A stretch of DNA of 16,902 nucleotides from assembly GCA_023433305.1 (NCBI GenBank), contig JAEZCZ010000137.1, positions 1 through 16,902 on the forward strand, given 5' to 3'. The notes beneath the pieces are model-generated. The model made no database searches. It had not been told where the DNA came from and saw only the letters and a program-made list of their open reading frames with translations. Origin of the DNA: Pseudomonadota bacterium. GTDB taxonomy: Bacteria > Pseudomonadota > Alphaproteobacteria > Sphingomonadales > Sphingomonadaceae. This document shows, piece after piece, positions 8,051-15,032 of this stretch. Position numbers and translations under genes: made by a program. Each line of letters opens with the position of its first letter. Position 1 is the stretch's first letter.

Positions 8051-8925
8051 AGGCCGACGTTCGCAGCGTTCTCGAAGCCGAAAGCAAGCTCGGCGAAGGC
8101 GTCCTGTGGGATGCGCAGCGCAGCGTGGTCTGGTTCGTCGACATCAAGCGGCACCGCCTCTGGCACTTTGACCCGGCGACCGGCAGCAACGCCATCGCCG
8201 AAGCGCCCGAGCAGATCGGCTGGGCGCTTCCCGCCGAAGGTGACCTCCTGCTCTGCGGCCTCAAGGACGGGCTCTACACTTTCGATCCCGCCAATCAGAC
8301 ATTCACGAAGTTGACGTCCGTCCCCGGCGAACCCGCCGGCAACCGCCTCAACGACGCCTGCACCGATCCCTGGGGCCGCGTCTGGTTCGGCTCGATGGAC
8401 GACGCCGAAGCCTCCGCCAGCGGCCGCTTCTACGTGTTCGACCGCGGCGAGATTCGTCCTGCCGGCCCCGCGGGGATCACCATCACCAACGGCCCCGCGG
8501 TCAGCGGCTCGGGGGACCGGATCTACTTCACCGACACCAGCAGTCAGAAGATCATGGTCGCCGACCTCTCGGCGGGCGGCGTCGGCGAAGCCCGTCCGTT
8601 CGTCGATACGAAGGCGCTGTTCCCCGACGCTTACCCCGACGGCCCGATCGTCGACGCCGAAGACCATGTCTGGACCGGGCTCTACCTCGGCGCCAAGGTC
8701 GCGCGCTTCTCGCCCGACGGGAAGCTCGTCGCCACGGTCACCATGCCTGCCCGCGATATCACCAAGATGGCGCTCGGCGGGCCGGACCTGAGAACAGCCT
8801 ACGTCACCACCGCCACCAAGAACATGGACGAGGCGGCGTTCAGGCAATTCCCCGCGGCCGGCAACCTCCTGAGCTTCGACTCCCCCGTCGCCGGCGTCGC
8901 TCCAGCAAGGGTCAAGCTCGGATGA
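8041..8925 (+). CDS. xylC: D-xylonolactonase (SMP-30/gluconolactonase family)
   Basis: A 294-residue six-bladed beta-propeller lactonase that would open xylonolactone to xylonate. The metal-binding residues of the SMP-30 family are all present: Glu19 in LGEG, Asn104 in NRLND, Asn150 in ITNGPAVS and the catalytic Asp200 in YPDG. There is no signal peptide, so it is cytoplasmic. The ATG at 8041 lies within the last codons of xylB (10-bp overlap), and the stop overlaps the start of the esterase gene in an ATGA. In Caulobacter the next gene is xylD, a xylonate dehydratase; here that position is taken by a secreted esterase. The function follows from the family and from its place directly after xylB. 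Confidence 0.9.
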   Translation: MEIKADVRSVLEAESKLGEGVLWDAQRSVVWFVDIKRHRLWHFDPATGSNAIAEAPEQIGWALPAEGDLLLCGLKDGLYTFDPANQTFTKLTSVPGEPAGNRLNDACTDPWGRVWFGSMDDAEASASGRFYVFDRGEIRPAGPAGITITNGPAVSGSGDRIYFTDTSSQKIMVADLSAGGVGEARPFVDTKALFPDAYPDGPIVDAEDHVWTGLYLGAKVARFSPDGKLVATVTMPARDITKMALGGPDLRTAYVTTATKNMDEAAFRQFPAAGNLLSFDSPVAGVAPARVKLG

Positions 8926-10823
8926 GGCACGCAGCGCTCCTTCTCGCGGGGGCGCTCGCTCCCGCCCCGGCTCTCGCCGCGCCCGAGTTCGCGCCAGTCT
9001 GGACCGACCACGCCGTCATTCAGCGCGACCAGCCGATCACCGTCCAGGGCACCGCGGCCCCGAACGCTATCGTCGAAGTCAAGCTCGGCTCCCAAACCCA
9101 GAGCGCCCGCACCGATGCGCAGGGCCGCTTCTCCGCGCAGTTCGCGGCGCGTCCCGCCTCGGACCAGCCGCTAACGCTCACTGCCACGGACTCCACCGGC
9201 ACCACCACCGTTTCCGATCTCCTCGTCGGTGATGTCTGGCTCTGCTCGGGCCAGTCGAACATGGAGTTCCCGGTCTCGCGCGGGCTCAACGGCGATGCGG
9301 TCGCGATGTCCTCGGCGGATGACGGCCTGCGCCTGCTGATGATCCCGAAGGCGACCTCGCCCGCCCCTGAAGCCGCCTTCGCCAAGCCGGTTGCATGGAC
9401 CGCCGCCACGCCCGAGACGGTCGCCCCGTTCTCGGCTGCCTGCTATTTCATGGCCGACAAGCTGCGCGACGAGCTCAAGATCCCGATCGGCGCGATCCAC
9501 TCCAACTGGGGCGGCTCGCAGATCCGCGCCTGGCTCACGCCCGAAGGTGGCCGCGCGATTTACGGCGCCGAGCAGATGGCGCTGCTCGAACGCGTCGCCG
9601 AGGACCCGCTCGGCGCGGTCACCACCTTTGCCCCGACCTGGGAAGCCTGGTGGCGCGAGGCCAGCGGCGGGCAGGAACCCTGGCGCAATCCCGACGCGCT
9701 CGAATGGCAACCCGTCCCCGCCATCGCCCCCTGGCCGACCTGGGCCGGCACCCGCCTCGCCAGCGACCCGATCGGCAACGTCTGGCTCCGCCGCACCGTC
9801 ACGCTTACGCCCGAGCAGGCCGCGGCCGGCGGCACGCTGATGCTCGGCGTGCTCGACGATCTCGACGCCACCTGGGTCAACGGCCGCCCGATCGGGATCA
9901 CTCACGGCTGGGATTACGAGCGCGAGTATCCGATCCCCGCCAGCTACCTCAAGGCGGGCGAGAACGAGATCGTGGTTGCGGTCAGCAACTCGTGGGGTGC
10001 CGGCGGCTTCACCAGCACCGCCGACAAGCTCGCCTTCGCGGTCGAAGGTGGCCAGCGCATCCCCCTCGGCGAAGGCTGGGGCTATTCCATCGGCGAAGTC
10101 CGTGACATGCCGCCCCGCGCCCCTTGGGACGCGAACGCCGGCATCGGCATCATGCACAACCGGATGATTGCTCCGTTCGGACCAATCCGCCTCAAGGGCG
10201 CCGCGTGGTACCAGGGCGAGAGCGACGTCGGCATCCCCGGCTATCGCGACCGCATGCGCGAGCTGTTCGCGGGTTGGCGCGGCCAGTTCGGCGAGGACAT
10301 GCAGATGCTCGTGGTCCAGCTTGCCAACTACGGCCCTGTCGCCGAGCGCCCCTCGCCTTCGGGCTGGGCCGAACTGCGCGAAGACCAGCGTCGGTCGGTC
10401 CTGGCCGACCCGAACGCCGCGCTCGTCACCGCGATCGACATCGGCGAGCGCACCGACATCCACCCCGCCAACAAGACGCTGCTCGGCGACCGCCTCGCCC
10501 GCGCCGCGCTCGGCGAAGCCATGCCGATGCCCGCGCGCGCTGTCCTCGAAGGCGAAACGATCACGATCACGTTCACCGGCATCGAGGACGGCCTCCACGC
10601 CTGGAGCGCCGCGTACCCGATCGGCCTCGAAGTCTGCGGCGACACACAGGAGTCCTGCCGCTACGTCCACGCCGCGATCTGGGAAGACCGCCTGCTGATC
10701 CCGGCGACGGACCGCCAGCCCGTCACCCGCATCCGCTACGCCTGGGCCGACAGCCCGGTGGTGAACCTGTTTGACGGCCGCCCGATGCCGATCCCCGGGT
10801 TCGAGCTGCCAGTCGAGCGGTGA
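8922..10823 (+). CDS. Secreted sialate O-acetylesterase-like SGNH esterase
   Basis: A 633-residue esterase of the SASA (sialate O-acetylesterase) group of SGNH hydrolases. A signal peptide covers about residues 1-20. A small N-terminal beta domain is followed by the nucleophile block LCSGQSNMEFPV with Ser112, then AIHSNWGGSQIRAW, AAWYQGESDVG, and the catalytic Asp512 and His514 in TDIHPANK. About residues 285-370 (VWLRRTVTL, then DATWVNGRPIG, then ENEIVVAV) look like a beta-galactosidase-type jelly-roll inserted between the halves of the catalytic domain. The gene overlaps xylC by 4 bp (ATGA) and the next gene by 4 bp (GTGA), so translation is probably coupled. In a xylan/mannan locus the likely substrate is an acetylated hemicellulose or oligosaccharide rather than sialic acid (inference). 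Confidence 0.87.
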   Translation: MRHAALLLAGALAPAPALAAPEFAPVWTDHAVIQRDQPITVQGTAAPNAIVEVKLGSQTQSARTDAQGRFSAQFAARPASDQPLTLTATDSTGTTTVSDLLVGDVWLCSGQSNMEFPVSRGLNGDAVAMSSADDGLRLLMIPKATSPAPEAAFAKPVAWTAATPETVAPFSAACYFMADKLRDELKIPIGAIHSNWGGSQIRAWLTPEGGRAIYGAEQMALLERVAEDPLGAVTTFAPTWEAWWREASGGQEPWRNPDALEWQPVPAIAPWPTWAGTRLASDPIGNVWLRRTVTLTPEQAAAGGTLMLGVLDDLDATWVNGRPIGITHGWDYEREYPIPASYLKAGENEIVVAVSNSWGAGGFTSTADKLAFAVEGGQRIPLGEGWGYSIGEVRDMPPRAPWDANAGIGIMHNRMIAPFGPIRLKGAAWYQGESDVGIPGYRDRMRELFAGWRGQFGEDMQMLVVQLANYGPVAERPSPSGWAELREDQRRSVLADPNAALVTAIDIGERTDIHPANKTLLGDRLARAALGEAMPMPARAVLEGETITITFTGIEDGLHAWSAAYPIGLEVCGDTQESCRYVHAAIWEDRLLIPATDRQPVTRIRYAWADSPVVNLFDGRPMPIPGFELPVER

Positions 10824-12175
10824 AGCTCAGCCGTCGCACCGCGCTCGCCGGGCTCGGGGGCAGCCTTGCGCTTCTCGGCAGCGGGTGCCGCGGCGCGCTC
10901 GCCGAGAAGGCGCCGAACGCGCAATTCATCCGCCGCGATGGCCTCCACCTCCACCTCGGCCCCGATCCCTACCGCGTCGTCGGCGCCAACATGTGGTACG
11001 CAGCCTGGCTCGGTGCCGACGCGCCTTACGGCAACCGCGCCCGCCTCGTCCGCGAGCTCGACCGGCTCCAGGCGCTCGGCCTCAATAACCTGCGGATCAT
11101 GGCCGCGGGCGAGGAAGGCCCGCTCAGAAACTCGATCAAGCCCGGCTTCTCCCGCCCCGACGGGTCGCTCAACCCGGATCTGCTCGCCGGGCTCGACTTC
11201 GCCATGGCGGAGATCGCGAAGCGCGGCATGACCGCAGTGCTGTGCCTTGGCAATTTCTGGGAGTGGTCGGGTGGCCTCGCGACCTGGCTCTACCGGATTA
11301 CCGGCGAGTACATGGACATGAACGACCCGGAGCACCCCTGGCCCGCGTACCCTGACGCCACCGCGCGCTTCTACGCCAACGAGCAGGCCGTTGCGCTCTA
11401 TCACGACCACGTCCGCGCCATCGTCACGCGCACCAACTCGGTCACCGGCACGCGCTACGTCGACGATCCCGCGATTATGTCCTGGCAGCTCGCCAACGAG
11501 CCGCGCCCGGGGGGCAGCGAAGCCGGCATCGCCCGGCAGGTCGAGGCCTATTACACCTGGATTGACGCCACCGCCGCGCTGATCCGCTCGCTCGATCCGA
11601 ACCACCTCGTCTCGCTCGGCCACGAAGGCACGCAAGGCGCGAACGGCAGCGAGGACATAGTCCGCCGCGCGCACCGGAACATCGACTACCTCACCGCGCA
11701 CATCTGGCCGCTCAACTGGAGTTGGGTCGACGGCAAGGATCTCCCAGGCACCTGGCCCGCGGGCCGCGAGAAAGTTGCCGCCTACCTCGCTGCGCACGAG
11801 CGTCTCGCGAACGAGCTCGGCAAGCCGCTGCTGATCGAGGAATTCGGCTTTCCGCGCGACGACGAGGTTTACGAGCCGGGCACCCCGACCAAGTTCCGCG
11901 AACAGTACTACGCGATGATCTACGAGGCGGTCGAAGCCTCCTGGCGCAGCGGCGGCCCGCTGATGGGCAGCAACTTCTGGGCCTGGAACGGCGAAGCCCG
12001 CACCGCCCACCCCGACGCGCGCTTCCGCGACGGCGACCTCGCCTACATGGGCGACCCGCCGCACGAGCCGCAGGGCTGGTATGGCTTGTTCGACACCGAT
12101 GCCAGTTTGCTCGCGAAAGTTCGCCAGCACGCCGAGAACAAGTGCCTGGGCCAGCCGGTCGAGTGCGCCGCGTGA
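10820..12175 (+). CDS. GH5 endo-beta-mannanase-like hydrolase with Tat signal
   Basis: A 451-residue family 5 glycoside hydrolase resembling subfamily 7 beta-mannanases, which cut the beta-1,4-mannan backbone. The acid/base is Glu227 in SWQLANEPRP and the nucleophile is probably Glu341 in LLIEEFGF. GANMWYAAW, NNLRIMA, LGNFWEWSGG and GSNFWAWNGEAR are typical of mannanases. The N-terminus MKLSRRTALAGLGG has a twin-arginine motif and a hydrophobic stretch ending near Cys23, so export by the Tat route is likely; the GSGC before it is a poor lipobox. The start is GTG at 10820, overlapping the esterase stop by 4 bp. The aldose epimerase ATG follows one base after its stop. Together with the GH27 enzyme it suggests galactomannan as a substrate. 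Another GH5 activity, such as a mannosidase, is possible. Confidence 0.88.
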   Translation: MKLSRRTALAGLGGSLALLGSGCRGALAEKAPNAQFIRRDGLHLHLGPDPYRVVGANMWYAAWLGADAPYGNRARLVRELDRLQALGLNNLRIMAAGEEGPLRNSIKPGFSRPDGSLNPDLLAGLDFAMAEIAKRGMTAVLCLGNFWEWSGGLATWLYRITGEYMDMNDPEHPWPAYPDATARFYANEQAVALYHDHVRAIVTRTNSVTGTRYVDDPAIMSWQLANEPRPGGSEAGIARQVEAYYTWIDATAALIRSLDPNHLVSLGHEGTQGANGSEDIVRRAHRNIDYLTAHIWPLNWSWVDGKDLPGTWPAGREKVAAYLAAHERLANELGKPLLIEEFGFPRDDEVYEPGTPTKFREQYYAMIYEAVEASWRSGGPLMGSNFWAWNGEARTAHPDARFRDGDLAYMGDPPHEPQGWYGLFDTDASLLAKVRQHAENKCLGQPVECAA

Positions 12176-12176
12176 C

Positions 12177-13028
12177 ATGGGGCTGAAGCTCGCCGCCGCC
12201 GAGTGGGAAGCCGAGGTTCGCCCGGAGATCGGCGGTTCGCTCAGCGCGCTGCGCTATCGCGGCGTCGACGTGCTGCGCACGATGCCCGAGGGCTCCACGA
12301 ACCCGCTCGACGCCGCGTGCTTTCCGCTCGCGCCCTATTGCAACCGGATCCGCGCGGGGCGTTTCACCTTTGCGGGGCGCGAGATCGCGCTGCCGGCCAA
12401 TTTCCCGCCCGAACCGCACACGCTGCATGGGCTCGCTTGGCAGAGCCCGTGGTCGGTGGAGAGCCAAGCCGAGAGCAAGTGTGTGCTGGTCCACGACTAC
12501 GACGGGTCGGGCGCCTGGCCCTGGGCGTACCGCGCGCTGCAGCGCATCCGGCTCGGCCCGAAGGGGTGCGCGATCACGCTGGTGCTGACCAACCGCTCCG
12601 CCGAGACGATGCCGGCCGGCCTCGGGCTCCATCCCTATTTCCGCCGTCGTCCCGAGACCGAGGTCCGCTTCGCCGCCGACCACGTGCTGCTCACGGCACC
12701 CGACCCGCTCCCGACCGGCGTCAGCGCCCCCGCCGACCATTTCGGCGACTGGGCCACCGGCGCGTCGCTACCATCCGAGACGATCGACCACTGCTTCGCC
12801 GGCTGGCGCGGCGAGGCAACGATCCGCGATGCCCTCGGCGCGATCGCGCTCGGCGCCGACGGGGCGCCGCACCTCCACCTCTACGCGCCCGCCGACGGCA
12901 GCGCGCTGTGCCTCGAGCCGGTCAGCCACACCCCCGACGCGCACAACCGTGCGCCGGAAGAGCTGATCCTGCTGCCGCCCGGCTGCGCCGCGACCCTCTC
13001 GCTGCACATCGCGGTGCCTGCCGCCTGA
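12177..13028 (+). CDS. Aldose 1-epimerase (GalM-like)
   Basis: A 283-residue galactose-mutarotase-like protein that would interconvert the alpha and beta anomers of free sugars such as xylose, galactose or mannose. Visible residues are the substrate-binding Arg58 in NRIRAGRF, His84 in HTLHGLAW, the catalytic acid His152 in GLGLHPYF and the catalytic base Glu247 in CLEPVSHTPDAHN. There is no signal peptide, so it is cytoplasmic. The ATG at 12177 is one base after the mannanase stop; the longer open frame back to 12081 is a shadow of that gene. It is the last gene of the operon. Supplying the anomer preferred by xylose dehydrogenase, or mutarotating galactose released by the GH27 enzyme, would fit. 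The sugar cannot be told from sequence, so I give no symbol. Confidence 0.88.
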   Translation: MGLKLAAAEWEAEVRPEIGGSLSALRYRGVDVLRTMPEGSTNPLDAACFPLAPYCNRIRAGRFTFAGREIALPANFPPEPHTLHGLAWQSPWSVESQAESKCVLVHDYDGSGAWPWAYRALQRIRLGPKGCAITLVLTNRSAETMPAGLGLHPYFRRRPETEVRFAADHVLLTAPDPLPTGVSAPADHFGDWATGASLPSETIDHCFAGWRGEATIRDALGAIALGADGAPHLHLYAPADGSALCLEPVSHTPDAHNRAPEELILLPPGCAATLSLHIAVPAA

Positions 13029-13037
13029 CCGGTCAGG
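13024..13037. repeat. 14-bp perfect palindrome joining two convergent stop codons
   Basis: CCTGACCGGTCAGG is self-complementary over its whole length. Its left arm contains the TGA of the epimerase gene (13026-13028) and its right arm the TGA of the minus-strand lipoprotein gene (13033-13035). It has no loop and no T-run, so it is not a standard terminator. Confidence 0.6.
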
Positions 13038-13617
13038 AGCAGGCCTCGACGTAGCCGAGCACCGGCATCGTGCCGATGTGGATCTCGCTGACCTTGCGGT
13101 CGGCGTCGATCTCGAAGCGCAGCGCGGGATCGCCGCTCTCGGCATTGGGGGCGGTCAGGTACTTGCCAGGGGCCGCGACGTAGGCGTGCGGCTCTTCGCG
13201 GAAACCGGGAAACGCTTCGCGCACTTCGGCCTCGCTCGCGCCGACACCGATCCCTTCGGCGAGCTTGACGGTCGAGCGCTGGCCGGCCGAGATGCGCCGC
13301 ACCCGCCCGTCCTCGACGATCGCGTAGACGCCCGGATATTCGGGCGAGGAGACGGTACGGCAGACATCCGACGCCTGCGCGCCGCGCTCGGCCCAGGTAC
13401 TTCCGGCGGGTATCGGCTCGCCGATGCGCAAGCCGCCGAAACCTTCGAGCGCGAGCGTGTCGGGCGACGGGGCTTCGGGCGGCGTGGCAGAGGCGGGCGG
13501 GGTCACGCCCGGCGCCGGCGAAGCCTCGGCGGTGGCGGTCTGCTGCGACGGCGCGGCCGGTTCCTGCGAGCACGCGGCGCATGCTGCGGCGGCGAGGATG
13601 ACGAGCGGCAGTCTCAT
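13033..13617 (-). CDS. Hypothetical lipoprotein with proline/alanine-rich linker
   Basis: A 194-residue protein with no family I recognise. The N-terminus MRLPLVILAAAACAACSQ is a signal sequence ending in Cys13 and Cys16, either of which could be a lipidation site although neither lipobox is ideal. Residues of about 18-53 form a Pro/Ala/Thr-rich linker. The rest is a compact domain starting at LEGFGGLRIGEPIPAG and containing GIGVGASEAEVREAFPGF, a pattern seen in small envelope proteins that have a 'G.s..eV...f' turn. The start at 13617 is chosen for the signal sequence. The ATG shares its A with the stop of the upstream DUF302 gene (TGATG), so the two are translated together. The role is unknown; an envelope location is likely. 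Confidence 0.72.
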   Translation of the reverse strand: MRLPLVILAAAACAACSQEPAAPSQQTATAEASPAPGVTPPASATPPEAPSPDTLALEGFGGLRIGEPIPAGSTWAERGAQASDVCRTVSSPEYPGVYAIVEDGRVRRISAGQRSTVKLAEGIGVGASEAEVREAFPGFREEPHAYVAAPGKYLTAPNAESGDPALRFEIDADRKVSEIHIGTMPVLGYVEACS

Positions 13618-14006
13618 CAGCGTTCGAGCCCCTCGATCGCGCGGCGGAGCTTGTCGGCGACCTGGCCGGCCTTGTCCTTGAGCCCTTCGTTCGGGATCGC
13701 CTGCATCGAGGCGACCGGGTCGATCGCGGCGACCTCGACCCCGTCGCCGGCCTGCTGCACCACTACGTTGCACGGCAGCATCGTGCCGACCTTGTCCTCG
13801 AGCTGCAGGGCCTCGTGTGCGAGGGTGGGGTTGCAGGCGCCGAGAATGACGTAAGGACGAAAATCCGCGCCGATCTTGTCCTTGAGCGTCTGGCGGATGT
13901 CGATTTCGCTGATCACGCCGAAACCTTCGCCCTTGAGCGCGTCGCGGACGCGGCCGAGCGCGGTGTCGAAGTCATCGTCGAGCGTGGTGGAGAAATAGTA
14001 GGGCAT
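13617..14006 (-). CDS. DUF302 family protein
   Basis: A 129-residue DUF302 protein, a small alpha/beta fold of uncertain function found widely in bacteria. Typical blocks are YYFSTTLDDDFDTALGRVRD at the start, GFGVISEIDI, then YVILGACNPTLAHEAL and GTMLPCNVVVQ with two conserved Cys residues, and an IDPVASM segment. There is no signal peptide, so it is probably cytoplasmic. The start is secure: AGGAGGTGA lies directly upstream on the minus strand (14019-14011). It is the first gene of a two-gene unit with the lipoprotein and diverges across about 115 bp from the split-barrel flavoprotein gene. Confidence 0.88.
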   Translation of the reverse strand: MPYYFSTTLDDDFDTALGRVRDALKGEGFGVISEIDIRQTLKDKIGADFRPYVILGACNPTLAHEALQLEDKVGTMLPCNVVVQQAGDGVEVAAIDPVASMQAIPNEGLKDKAGQVADKLRRAIEGLER

Positions 14007-14010
14007 CGGG

Positions 14011-14019
14011 TCACCTCCT
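14011..14019 (-). promoter_or_regulatory. Strong ribosome binding site of the DUF302 gene
   Basis: On the minus strand AGGAGGTGA ends 4 nt before the ATG at 14006. It is a near-perfect anti-16S match and fixes this start against the longer open frame that extends back to 14519. Confidence 0.75.
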
Positions 14020-14121
14020 GCTCCCCCCAATCCCGCGCAGCGACGCTCGTTCCGCCCGCTCGCCGGAACTCCCGCGCCGTTCGGCCGCTTATGGCCCCGG
14101 ACGGGCCGAGGAGAACGCCAC

Positions 14122-14580
14122 GTGACGAAGACCCTGGCCGACATTTCCGAAGCCATGAAGGACATCGATTTCTGCATGCTGGTGAGCCGCGCGCAGGACG
14201 GCTCGATCGGCGGTCGGCCGATGAGCAACAACCGCGAGGTCGCGTACGAAGGCACCAGCCGCTTCTTCACCTGCGACGACGCGCGCATGGTGGACGACAT
14301 CGAGCGCGACCCATCGGTCGGCCTCACGTACCAGGGCAAGGCGGGGCTGCTCGGCATCGTCGGCAAGCCGGGCCTGTTCATCCACGTCCAGGGCGAGGCG
14401 CGCGTGGTGCGCGACAAGGCCCGCTTCGCCGAGCACTGGACTCCCGGCCTCGATCGCTGGTTCGAGCAAGGCGTGGACACGCCGGGCCTGCGGCTGATCG
14501 AGGTCCACGCCAAGCGCATCCATTACTGGGACGGCGAGGACGAAGGCGAGGTCGCCCTGCCCGCGCCGGCCGCCGCCTAG
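14122..14580 (+). CDS. Pyridoxamine 5'-phosphate oxidase-like FMN-binding split-barrel stress protein
   Basis: A 152-residue protein of the general-stress-protein branch of the PNPOx-like split-barrel fold. It starts TLADISEAMKDIDFCMLVSR and continues with a GGRPMS segment, RFFTCDD, and HVQGEARVVRDKARFAEHW, all characteristic of the family annotated as 'pyridoxamine 5'-phosphate oxidase family / general stress protein'. It is short, cytoplasmic and likely binds FMN or FAD; true PNPOx activity is not implied. The start is GTG at 14122 with AGGAGA 7 nt upstream. It stands alone between a divergent DUF302 gene and a convergent VOC gene whose stop codon lies 1 bp beyond its own. Confidence 0.87.
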   Translation: MTKTLADISEAMKDIDFCMLVSRAQDGSIGGRPMSNNREVAYEGTSRFFTCDDARMVDDIERDPSVGLTYQGKAGLLGIVGKPGLFIHVQGEARVVRDKARFAEHWTPGLDRWFEQGVDTPGLRLIEVHAKRIHYWDGEDEGEVALPAPAAA

Positions 14581-14581
14581 C

Positions 14582-14959
14582 TCACTTCGCCATGAAGCAC
14601 ACCGCCTCGATCTTGTTGCCGTCGGGATCGCGGACGAAGGCGGCGTAGTAGTTCGCGTCGTATGCGGGGCGCAGGCCGGGCGGGCCGGCGCAGGTGCCGC
14701 CGTTCGCCAGCGCCACTCGTTGGAACGCGTCGACCGCCGCGCGGCTCTCGGCAATGAAGCACACGTGCGCGCCGTTCCCGACGCTCGCCGGCGCGCCGTC
14801 GACCGGCTGCTCGAGGCTGAACCCGACCATCGCCGCGCCGTAATCGACCGACCCGCCGCGCCGCTTGCCCGCGCCGATGCCGAGCTCCGCGAGGACCGGA
14901 TCGTAGAACGCCTTGGCGCGGTCCGCGTCGTTGGTGCCGAAGGAGACGTGGCTGAGCAT
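14582..14959 (-). CDS. VOC family (glyoxalase/bleomycin-resistance fold) protein
   Basis: A 125-residue vicinal-oxygen-chelate protein built from two beta-alpha-beta-beta-beta repeats. The first repeat starts MLSHVSFGTND, where His4 is at the usual metal position. The second contains GAHVCFIAES, and the protein closes with FVRDPDGNKIEAVCF, where Glu118 is the expected second ligand. It is single-domain and of normal size. The substrate cannot be told: members include glyoxalase I-like lyases, dioxygenases and antibiotic-binding proteins. No clear ribosome binding site precedes the ATG at 14959. It is convergent with the split-barrel gene and divergent from the DUF2726 gene. Confidence 0.87.
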   Translation of the reverse strand: MLSHVSFGTNDADRAKAFYDPVLAELGIGAGKRRGGSVDYGAAMVGFSLEQPVDGAPASVGNGAHVCFIAESRAAVDAFQRVALANGGTCAGPPGLRPAYDANYYAAFVRDPDGNKIEAVCFMAK

Positions 14960-15032
14960 GGACGGGGAACGCGCGAGGGGACGTCTGGGGTCCGTTTACC
15001 TGGCACTTACCAAGATTTGTTAAGCTGCCGCC

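Noticed and set aside
9171..10670. A 499-codon minus-strand frame over the SGNH esterase gene
   Set aside because: The plus-strand frame has a signal peptide and complete catalytic motifs; the antisense translation shows only low-complexity Gly/Ala/Arg runs.
14996..15010. TTAC-N7-TTAC before the DUF2726 gene, like a CtrA site
   Set aside because: The CtrA consensus is TTAA-N7-TTAA; both half sites miss the last A, so the match is too weak.
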